Shown here: one piece after another, positions 1-6,358 of the stretch
How positions within the stretch are numbered: the first letter of the stretch is position 1
Layout of the letters: every line of letters begins with the position of its first letter
Assembly (NCBI GenBank): GCA_021161105.1
Contig: JAGHBG010000226.1
Coordinates: forward strand, 1-18,599
DNA: 18,599 nucleotides
Origin: Thermotogaceae bacterium
GTDB taxonomy: Bacteria; Thermotogota; Thermotogae; Thermotogales; Thermotogaceae
Direction of reading: 5' to 3'
Position numbers and translations under genes: made by a program
The notes under the pieces: model-generated
What the model was told of the DNA's origin: nothing
Databases searched by the model: none
The model's input: the letters and a program-made list of their open reading frames with translations, nothing else

Positions 1-1
1 G

Positions 2-799
2 TCCCATCATTTCGAGATAGTCAATGGGTTCTATCAATTTTACCCTTTTTACAATATCTTCAAATCCGTATTCTTTTATTCTTTTTCTCGTTCTTGGATG
101 CATTGGAAAAATAACTTCTATTTCCTTTGCTATCTCTTCAAGGTTTTGAAGGATAGCTTTTAACTTTTCTTGATTGTCTGTATTGAAATCTCTGTGAATT
201 GTAACAACTATATAGTTTTCTGGTTTCAGCCCATATTTTTTATAGGCACCCAAGTTAAAAAGTGGTTTCATTTTTAGAAATACATCGTACATTACATCGC
301 CCGCGAAATAAACTCCATTCGTGATTCCTTCTTTTTCCAAATTCTTACTTGCAAGCTCTGATGGTGTAAAAAGGTATTTAGAGACATGATCAGTTACAAC
401 TCTGTTGATTTCCTCTGGCATATCTTTCGGGTGTTGTCTTATGCCAGCTTCAATATGAGCCACAGGAATCTTTAGCTTAGCACCAACGAGTGCACCTGCC
501 ATGGTGGTGTTGGTGTCGCCGTATACAAGTATAACGTCAGGTTTTTCTTTTAACACTACCTCTTCAAATTTAATCATTATATGGCCTGTCATTTTCCCGT
601 GGGTGGAAGAACCAACTTCTAAGTTATAATCAGGCTTTTTTATGTTAAGGACTTTAAAGAAAACATCTGACATATTAAAGTCATAATGCTGTCCGGAATG
701 AACGAGAATTTCTTCTATTCCATGTTCTTTAAGCTTCTCATAAACTGCAGCTTCTTTTATAAACTGTGGCCTTGCACCAACGAGGGAGAGGATTTTCAA
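2..799 (-). CDS. wecB: UDP-N-acetylglucosamine 2-epimerase family protein (3' end cut by window edge)
   Basis: Non-hydrolysing UDP-GlcNAc 2-epimerase family, a cytoplasmic enzyme that inverts C2 of a UDP-HexNAc (GlcNAc to ManNAc, or the 2,3-diacetamido-glucuronate analogue as in WbpI). About 266 residues are visible of a usual 360-380. The start is a TTG at 799 giving MKILSLVGARPQFIKEAAV, the family's N-terminal nucleotide-binding loop. It follows a strong AAGGAGG at 808-814 with 8 nt spacing. Family motifs seen in order are VHSGQHYD, VYGDTNTTMAGAL, IPVAHIEAGIR, MPEEINRVVTDH and VTIHRDFNTDN. Only 3 nt separate it from the stop of the upstream acetyltransferase, and its ribosome-binding site lies inside that gene's last codons, so the two are co-transcribed and probably translationally coupled. 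The C-terminus, including the last UDP-binding residues, lies outside the window. WecB versus WbpI specificity cannot be settled from sequence alone. Confidence 0.92.
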   Translation of the reverse strand, partial: MKILSLVGARPQFIKEAAVYEKLKEHGIEEILVHSGQHYDFNMSDVFFKVLNIKKPDYNLEVGSSTHGKMTGHIMIKFEEVVLKEKPDVILVYGDTNTTMAGALVGAKLKIPVAHIEAGIRQHPKDMPEEINRVVTDHVSKYLFTPSELASKNLEKEGITNGVYFAGDVMYDVFLKMKPLFNLGAYKKYGLKPENYIVVTIHRDFNTDNQEKLKAILQNLEEIAKEIEVIFPMHPRTRKRIKEYGFEDIVKRVKLIEPIDYLEMMG

Positions 800-802
800 A
801 GT

Positions 803-1546
803 TTATTCCTCCTTGTCATTGTAAAAATCCTGATTTTTGAGGAGCTGGTTTTCTGGGACGTCTTTCAAGTATTTAGCAGGAACTCCAACGTATATTGTTT
901 TTGGGGGAATGTCTTTTGTTACTACAGAGCCGGCTCCAACAACAGCGTCTTCTCCTATTGTAATACCCGGTAGAAGAGTGGCGTTAGCTCCTATTCTTGC
1001 GCCTCTTTTAAGTGTAGGGCCGCTGAAATGCTTGAATCTATCTTTTGTTCTTCCCATGAAAGCATCATTTGTAAAGGTAACCATGGGAGCAATAAAGCAA
1101 TAATCTTCAATGGTGGAAATTGCAGTTATGTAAGCGTTGGTTTCTATCTTTACCCACTTCCCTATTTTTGTTTTATTTTCAACAGCTGCTCCCCTGCCTA
1201 TTATAGTGCCTTCTCCTATTTCTACATCCTCCCTTATAGTCGCAAGATCTCCAACAAAAACATTGTCAGAAAGTAATGCCCCTCTGTAAATAACGCATCC
1301 TGCACCTATAGTTACATATTTTCCTATCTTTAATGGTGGAAGGGTTTTTTTCTCTGTTGTTGCGCTTGCTTTTGCCTTAAAAGGTTCTTTGCCCAGTACA
1401 GTATTATCGGCGATAATCGAGCCTTCGCAAATTATAGTGTCTTTTCTTATTACAACGTTATGACCAATTTTTACATTATCTTCTATCACCACATTATCCT
1501 CTATCACCACATTTTCTCCAATTTCTACATTTTCTCCGATTTTCAT
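803..1546 (-). CDS. Left-handed beta-helix (hexapeptide) sugar acetyltransferase, WbpD-like
   Basis: About 247 residues, nearly all hexapeptide repeats of the [I/V]-G-x-N-x type, so a trimeric left-handed beta-helix acyl-CoA transferase of the cytoplasm. The C-terminal part (APMVTFTND, GPTLKRGARIGANATLLPGITIG, GAGSVVTKDIPP, VGVPAKYL) resembles the WbpD/WlbB group that N-acetylates UDP-3-amino-sugars. His in the HFSGPTLKRG stretch is a candidate for the active-site region. It is longer than WbpD (about 190 residues) because of extra N-terminal rungs. I prefer ATG 1546 because the beta-helix begins exactly there (MKIGENVEIGENV). A GTG at 1570 in the same frame gives eight more residues but sits almost on the predicted transcription start. 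The GGGAGGTG at 1561-1568 is rather far from 1546, so the start is uncertain. The downstream epimerase suggests a shared nucleotide-sugar pathway. DapH- or serine-acetyltransferase-like roles are less likely. Confidence 0.88.
   Translation of the reverse strand: MKIGENVEIGENVVIEDNVVIEDNVKIGHNVVIRKDTIICEGSIIADNTVLGKEPFKAKASATTEKKTLPPLKIGKYVTIGAGCVIYRGALLSDNVFVGDLATIREDVEIGEGTIIGRGAAVENKTKIGKWVKIETNAYITAISTIEDYCFIAPMVTFTNDAFMGRTKDRFKHFSGPTLKRGARIGANATLLPGITIGEDAVVGAGSVVTKDIPPKTIYVGVPAKYLKDVPENQLLKNQDFYNDKEE
1475..1510 (-). repeat. Two tandem 18-bp units encoding duplicated beta-helix rungs
   Basis: Units 1475-1492 and 1493-1510 differ at a single base (17/18). They encode consecutive VVIEDN hexapeptides of the acetyltransferase. 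More diverged 18-bp units follow at 1511-1528 and onward (VEIGEN). The near-identity at DNA level, not just protein level, points to a recent in-frame duplication of one helix rung. Confidence 0.8.
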
Positions 1547-1573
1547 GTTCTTAATAATTCCACCTCCCACATG

Positions 1574-1579
1574 ATTATA
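1574..1579 (-). promoter_or_regulatory. Extended -10 promoter for the acetyltransferase-epimerase pair
   Basis: On the minus strand the sequence reads TG-T-TATAAT, a perfect -10 hexamer at 1579-1574 with an extended -10 TG. The region 17 bp upstream (GATAAA) is a poor -35, which is tolerable with an extended -10. Transcription would start near 1567, just at the GGGAGGTG Shine-Dalgarno-like run. This argues for the ATG at 1546 rather than the GTG at 1570. Confidence 0.45.
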
Positions 1580-1603
1580 ACAAAACTATTCCTTCTTTTA
1601 TCG

Positions 1604-1609
1604 TATAAT
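1604..1609 (+). promoter_or_regulatory. Possible -10 box for the PAS/SpoIIE gene
   Basis: TATAAT lies 32 nt ahead of the ATG at 1641, divergent to the minus-strand promoter 25 bp away. No convincing -35 is visible at the right spacing (CAAAAC), so this is a weak call. Confidence 0.3.
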
Positions 1610-1640
1610 AAGAATCGCAAGAGAAAGCGAAAGGATATGG

Positions 1641-2669
1641 ATGGAGGAATTATTAAGATTAATAAATTATTTGGAGCATCTTGCCAAACCACCTTACATC
1701 GTTGATAGAAGAAGGGTGATCGTTTACTGGGACAAAGCTGCGGAGGATGTTGTAGGTTATTCAAAAGGCAAGGTCATTGGGAGAGGCTGTTCTGACAGTG
1801 TTCTTGAGCATATAAATAAAAATGGAATTGTTGGGTGTAATACTGATTTATGTTCCCTTATCTGGTCAATGGTGAAAAAACTTTTAGAGTACTATTTGTC
1901 GTTTATTCTTTGACCAAATGGTGTAAGAAAATCCCTGTAAGTGTTGCAGGTTTTCCTTTAAAAGATGAAAACGAAAACATAACAGGCGCTATCGAAATGT
2001 TTGAAGATGCCTCAGAAAGCGGTAGAGAGCTTGTAAAGGCGTATAACATTCAAAAGTCACTTTCTCCAAAGTCCGACGACAGGGTTTATATACTTTACAG
2101 TCCTTCTAATGTTCTTGGAGGAGATTTTGTATACTACAAGTACCCATGGATAATGCTTATCGGTGTGAGCGGGCAAGGGGTGGCATCAGCGCTTCTTTCA
2201 ACTTCCATTATGATAATGATAGATAAAATTTTGGAAGAAAATGATTTAGCTATTTCTCAGATCCCCGGATTTCTTGAGAAGGAGTTTTCAAAACTTCATT
2301 CAGAAGGCTATTTTACAGCCATCATAGGTAAATTCACTGGTAACGGCATGGGCATTATCTCATGTGGCCATCCAGATTTTCCTGTTTATGATGAAAGCAC
2401 GGGCGAAGTAGAAATTTTAAAGGTTAATAACGCTTTCCCCATTGAAATGGGCTTTAGTAAGGCTGAAGCTCTACCGTTGCATGTTGAAACAAGTGGCAGA
2501 TGGTGCGACTGAAATAAAAGTATCAGATAGAGATTTATTAAATATTGAGGGATTGGCGGGCATTTTTGAGAGAACGCAGGATATCAAGCAGATATACAAA
2601 GAAATTATGAATATCGACCCAAAGAAATTTCAAGATGATGATATTATCCTTGTTATGATAAAAGGTTGA
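1641..2669 (+). pseudogene. PAS-domain SpoIIE/RsbU-type PP2C phosphatase, frameshifted
   Basis: Three reading-frame pieces together match one PAS-PP2C regulator, the type that dephosphorylates anti-anti-sigma-like partners. Piece 1 (ATG 1641, AAAGG upstream) has a PAS N-terminus (KPPYIVDRRRVIVYWDKAAEDVVGYS and the GCSDSVLEHI...C...LC motif), with the frame lost near 1850-1860. Piece 2 (to 2512) gives KKIPVSVAGFPLKDENENITGAIEMFED, then the phosphatase core GGDFVYY, GVSGQGVASALL and GHPDFPVYD. Piece 3 (about 2490-2669) gives ADGATEIK and the C-terminal DDDIILVMIKG. Around 1870-1940 the best family match hops among frames (NGEKT, EYYLSF, NGVRK, then KIPVSV), so several small indels are likely there. 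About six residues seem missing before the DGATE motif. The metal-binding Asp usually found in the DVSGHG motif is Gly here (IGVSGQG). Either a decaying gene or a locally error-rich sequence. Confidence 0.75.
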
Positions 2670-2690
2670 GTACTAAAATTATTTTTTTGT

Positions 2691-2721
2691 TTGACATATA
2701 AGGACATTTTTGTGATAAAAT
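2691..2721 (+). promoter_or_regulatory. Strong sigma-70-type promoter for the ABC importer
   Basis: A perfect TTGACA lies at 2691-2696. The -10 is either GATAAA at 2714-2719 (17 bp spacer) or TAAAAT at 2716-2721 (19 bp spacer). It lies just downstream of the broken phosphatase stop and about 45 nt upstream of the binding-protein gene. Confidence 0.75.
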
Positions 2722-2765
2722 AGAGCAAGGTTTAGAGTTATTTTTACAAAACGAAAGGAGGGGGA

Positions 2766-4625
2766 ATGGGTATGAAGAAGCTTTTTGTGCTTTCTTTAGC
2801 GTTGATAGCAGTCTTTTCATTGGCTGCAGTTATCAACTACGCCATTTACGAAGAACCAACGACACTCAACCCGTGGAACTTCTACGGACCAAACACTACA
2901 GTTTGGAACGATTATGTCCTGGCAGGTAAGTGGGGATCTCTTTACACCTACTCTGACAAGAGATTTGACTTTATTCCGTCACTCGCAGCTGACTTCCCAA
3001 AGAAGGAAAAAGAGGGAGACCTCTGGGTTTACACTATTCCTTTAAGAAAGGGAGTTTGGTGGAGCGACGGTACATTGTTTACAGCTGATGATGTTGCCTT
3101 TACAATCAACACAGCTGTTAAACTAATAAAAGATAAAGGCCTTGGTGGAAACTGGGTTGGAATGTATGATCCAGATTTTATTGAAAAAGCAGAAAAAGTA
3201 GATGATTACACAGTAAAGATTTACTTCAAAAAACTTGGGCTTGCAAAAGTAGAATTTGGAGCTCTCATGGGAGCCATTCTGCAGAAAAAATACTGGCAGC
3301 CAATCGTAGAAGAAGCGCTCAAGCAGGATAATACACTTCAGTACCTCTACGATGAAAAATGGGCAAAGGACGAACCGGGACTTGGTGCATTCGAGCTTGC
3401 AAAATGGGAAAAAGGAGCATTTGTGGAAAACAAGGCACTTGATAGCTACTACGATGGAGGATTTGAAGAAATTCTTTACAAGAATGGTGCAGTTGAGCTC
3501 AAAGCTCCAAGCGGATGGCACTGGACTGGCTACGGAGAGCCAGAAGGAGATGTCGAGCTTAAGGTAACAACCGGGCCGTTTGTTGATGACATTATTTACA
3601 AAATTTACAAGGAAAGAGCGGTTGCTATCACGGCTCTTCTCAAAGGAGAAGTTTCTTACATATTCAACCCACTTGGACTTCAGAAAGGTGAGCTTGATCA
3701 GCTTAAGGGAGCACCTGGAGTCAAGATCGTAGCCAATGCTTCCAACGGATTCAGGTACCTTGCATTTAACATGAGAAGGTACCCAATGAATATCAAAGAA
3801 TTCAGGCAGGCTATAGCTGTCCTTATCGATAGAAACTTCCTTACACAGAGAATCCTGCAGGGACAGGCTATACCACTTAAGACAACAGTTCCTCCAGGAA
3901 ATGCGTTCTGGCACAATCCAAATATCAAATCCACAGCAGAAGTACTCATAGGAAAACCAGAAAACCAGATTACAATGGGTGATAGATTCAGAGCGGCTAT
4001 AGAGCTTCTCAAGAAAGCTGGATTCAGATGGATAGTTCCTCCAAAGGTTGTCGGAGATAAGGTTGTTAGACAGGGTAAGGGACTTATAGGACCTGACGGT
4101 AAGCCAGTTAAGGCCATAGAACTCATGGCTCCTGGTGCTGGATATGACCCGATGAGAGCAACAACGGCGCTGTTCATCCAGGACTGGGCTAACCAGATTG
4201 GTATTCCAATAAAAGCTAACCTTGTTGACTTCAACACAATTGTATCCAAAGTCTGGGAAGAAAACTTCAACTACGATATGTACATGCTTGGTTGGTCACT
4301 TAGTATCTATCCAGATTACCTTGTTGATTTCTTCCACAGCAAGAGAGCTGGGGCTGGAGACTTCAACACACCAGGTTACATGAATCCACAATTTGACGAA
4401 CTTGCTGATAAATTCCTTGCTTCAACGGATTTGAACGAAGCAAGAGAGCTTGCATATAAACTGCAGGAAATGCTTGCGGAGGACCTTCCATATGTTATCC
4501 TCTTCACAGCACCAATTTACGAAGCTTACAGATCTGATGAGATCCAGTTCCCATACACTGAGGTTCTTGACGGAATTCAGAACCTGCTTGGATTCCCATC
4601 AACAGTCAGACCACTATCTGAGTAA
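2766..4625 (+). CDS. Family-5 extracellular solute-binding protein of an ABC importer
   Basis: 619 residues, SBP_bac_5 (DppA/OppA) family. It captures peptides, or in Thermotogota quite often oligosaccharides, outside the membrane and hands them to the permease; substrate cannot be told from sequence. A signal peptide is clear (MKKLFVLSLALIAVFSLAAV) with no lipobox Cys, so it is secreted or soluble in the periplasm rather than lipid-anchored. The family signature near residues 87-115 (YTIPLRKGVWWSDGTLFTADDVAF) and the N-terminal EEPTTLNPWNF are intact, as are the YPDYLVDFFHS and ELAYKLQEMLAEDLPYVILF regions of the C-terminal lobe. A very strong AAAGGAGGGG precedes it. ATG 2766 and ATG 2772 are both possible starts; 2772 (MKK...) has a roomier 10 nt spacing from AGGAGG. 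First gene of the importer, separated from the permeases by a terminator. Confidence 0.95.
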   Translation: MGMKKLFVLSLALIAVFSLAAVINYAIYEEPTTLNPWNFYGPNTTVWNDYVLAGKWGSLYTYSDKRFDFIPSLAADFPKKEKEGDLWVYTIPLRKGVWWSDGTLFTADDVAFTINTAVKLIKDKGLGGNWVGMYDPDFIEKAEKVDDYTVKIYFKKLGLAKVEFGALMGAILQKKYWQPIVEEALKQDNTLQYLYDEKWAKDEPGLGAFELAKWEKGAFVENKALDSYYDGGFEEILYKNGAVELKAPSGWHWTGYGEPEGDVELKVTTGPFVDDIIYKIYKERAVAITALLKGEVSYIFNPLGLQKGELDQLKGAPGVKIVANASNGFRYLAFNMRRYPMNIKEFRQAIAVLIDRNFLTQRILQGQAIPLKTTVPPGNAFWHNPNIKSTAEVLIGKPENQITMGDRFRAAIELLKKAGFRWIVPPKVVGDKVVRQGKGLIGPDGKPVKAIELMAPGAGYDPMRATTALFIQDWANQIGIPIKANLVDFNTIVSKVWEENFNYDMYMLGWSLSIYPDYLVDFFHSKRAGAGDFNTPGYMNPQFDELADKFLASTDLNEARELAYKLQEMLAEDLPYVILFTAPIYEAYRSDEIQFPYTEVLDGIQNLLGFPSTVRPLSE

Positions 4626-4643
4626 TGCATGAAAGAATAATGT

Positions 4644-4680
4644 AAAGCCCGGTCCATTTGGGCCGGGCTTTTGTTTTTTG
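4644..4680 (+). terminator. Intrinsic terminator between binding protein and permease genes
   Basis: AAAGCCCGG (4644-4652) pairs with CCGGGCTTT (4663-4671); the inner TCC/GGG pairs (one G-U) leave an ATTT loop. A T-rich tail follows (TTTTGTTTTTTG). It sits 18 nt after the stop codon. If leaky, it would give more binding protein than membrane subunits, a usual stoichiometry for importers. Confidence 0.9.
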
Positions 4681-4690
4681 TTTAAGGCAC

Positions 4691-4720
4691 TTGATTTAAG
4701 ATATTTATTTATGATATATA
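4691..4720 (+). promoter_or_regulatory. Possible internal promoter ahead of the permease genes
   Basis: TTGATT at 4691-4696 and TATATA at 4715-4720 with an 18 bp spacer and a nearby TG. It follows the terminator directly and precedes the GTG at 4763 by about 40 nt. It would allow the permease/ATPase genes to be expressed independently of the binding protein. Confidence 0.4.
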
Positions 4721-4762
4721 TCAAAGATGGTGTGCGAAATCTGGAGAGGGAAGGTGATATGA

Positions 4763-6343
4763 GTGATAAAGTATATTACAAAGCGTGTTGTTCAAATAGT
4801 CATACTACTATTTATCTATGTAGCTGCTGTGTACTGGCTAATGGAGGCTATGCCAGGCAGTTTTATTGATAAATACATCATGAACCCCAAGATAACGCCA
4901 GAGGCCAGGGCAGCTATTGAAAAGCAGTTTGGATATGACAAACCGGCTTTTCAAAGGTTTTTACTTTACATGAAGAACTTTATGAAGGGCGATCTTGGAA
5001 CTTCTTTCACTTTTTATCCAAGAAAAGTTTCTGACATAATAAAAGAAAGATTGCCAAGGACCCTTTTCCTTTTTGTAACTGCTACATTAATTTCTTATGT
5101 AGTTGGATTTAATTTAGGAAAAAGAATTGCATGGAAACGTGGAAAATTAGGTGATAAATTTGCAACTTTTGTAGGTATCATATTCTGGACGATATTTACG
5201 CCTATTTTAGCTATATTTAATATATGGCTTTTTGCAATAGTTCTAAAAGGCCTCACAGCGAGGGGAATTTTTCTTTTTATATTGACAGCGGTTTTTGCAT
5301 ATATGGCTGGTAATTCCACGGCTCGTAGACTCGTTGAAAAGAAAGAGACTCCTTCGCTTGTGAGTGCAGTCGTCGTTTCTCTTCTCTGGGCTGCAGTTTT
5401 TGTGGCTATCATTCTTTCTTCTAAAACCGGGTACTTTGGATTTTATGCAAAAGCGATTCTTTTACCCGCAATAGCCTTTTATTTATTTGGATATTCGATT
5501 GGCGCGAGGATAGCAAAGAAACTTATAAGAATATATGGTCATCACGGATTTAAAAAGGAAGGAAAGGTAGAAAGTGCTCTTTGGACCTTTGTTATTCCAG
5601 CTCTGATGGTTCTTGTTGTGGCTGCAATTGATGTGATAATTAAATACATTCCTTTGAACCAATTCATAAACCCTGAACTTTGGAGAACTGCACCGTTTAG
5701 TTCACAGGAGGTCTTTATAAAGCTTCTTTGGAGTGCATTCTTTGTAATAATAGCCGTTATGGTTGCTTTTGCTGCTCAAGCACCTTTGAAAACGGTGAAA
5801 TCGAAAAAAATAGCCTTTTGGTTGGTTATACTTATATCCCTTGCTGCTATGGCAATATGGTGGACAAACGCAGCATATGTTGATCCAAAGGCAGGACAAA
5901 TTTTCAAAATGGGAAGATATGCGGTTGACATAATAATGCATATGATCCTCCCAATACTCACTCTTACTATTCTTTCTTTTGCTGGCTCAATGCTTGTCAT
6001 GAGGGATACAATGCTTGAGATAATTAAAGAGGACTACATAACAACGGCAAAAGCTAAGGGTTTGCCAGATAAGGTGGTTAGAGACAAACACGCGGCAAGG
6101 AATGCTTTGCTCCCTCTCATCACTAATTTTGTCATAAGTCTGGGTTTCACAGTTAGTGGAGGAATTATCACAGAGACTATGTTCTCGTGGCCGGGAATGG
6201 GTCTTGCCTACCTCCAGGCGTTGAACGAGCAGGATGTGCCACTCCTTACAGGACTTTTAACATTTACTGGAATATTTGTTCTGTTTGCGCATCTTGTAGC
6301 AGATATTCTTTATGCCTTCTTAGACCCACGAATCAGATATTGA
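4763..6343 (+). CDS. DppB-type ABC permease with extra membrane block
   Basis: 526 residues against about 310-340 for DppB/OppB. The N-terminal part is canonical: TM1 (YITKRVVQIVILLFIYV), an extracytoplasmic loop with KQFGYDKPAFQRFLLYMKNFMKGDLGTSF, then TMs near 95-115 and 137-165. The C-terminal part is also canonical: HMILPILTLTI (about 392), the EAA loop EDYITTAKAKGLPDKVVRDKHAARNALLP (about 422-450) that contacts the ATPase, ETMFSWPGMG and the ending LVADILYAFLDPRIRY. Between them, residues about 165-385, are roughly 220 extra residues with about six hydrophobic segments (near 168-182, 199-220, 229-247, 271-295, 318-340, 349-368). An even number preserves topology. The start is GTG 4763, preceded by GGGAAGG and AGGTGAT. 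The next permease starts 15 nt after its stop. The two permeases should form the transmembrane pore. Confidence 0.95.
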   Translation: MIKYITKRVVQIVILLFIYVAAVYWLMEAMPGSFIDKYIMNPKITPEARAAIEKQFGYDKPAFQRFLLYMKNFMKGDLGTSFTFYPRKVSDIIKERLPRTLFLFVTATLISYVVGFNLGKRIAWKRGKLGDKFATFVGIIFWTIFTPILAIFNIWLFAIVLKGLTARGIFLFILTAVFAYMAGNSTARRLVEKKETPSLVSAVVVSLLWAAVFVAIILSSKTGYFGFYAKAILLPAIAFYLFGYSIGARIAKKLIRIYGHHGFKKEGKVESALWTFVIPALMVLVVAAIDVIIKYIPLNQFINPELWRTAPFSSQEVFIKLLWSAFFVIIAVMVAFAAQAPLKTVKSKKIAFWLVILISLAAMAIWWTNAAYVDPKAGQIFKMGRYAVDIIMHMILPILTLTILSFAGSMLVMRDTMLEIIKEDYITTAKAKGLPDKVVRDKHAARNALLPLITNFVISLGFTVSGGIITETMFSWPGMGLAYLQALNEQDVPLLTGLLTFTGIFVLFAHLVADILYAFLDPRIRY

Positions 6344-6358
6344 AGGTGAGGTGAGGGC

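Noticed and set aside
3123..4270. Long minus-strand open frames (263 and 190 codons) inside the binding-protein gene
   Set aside because: They are antisense to a well-conserved SBP_bac_5 gene, show no recognisable domain and have no ribosome-binding site; they are codon-bias shadows.
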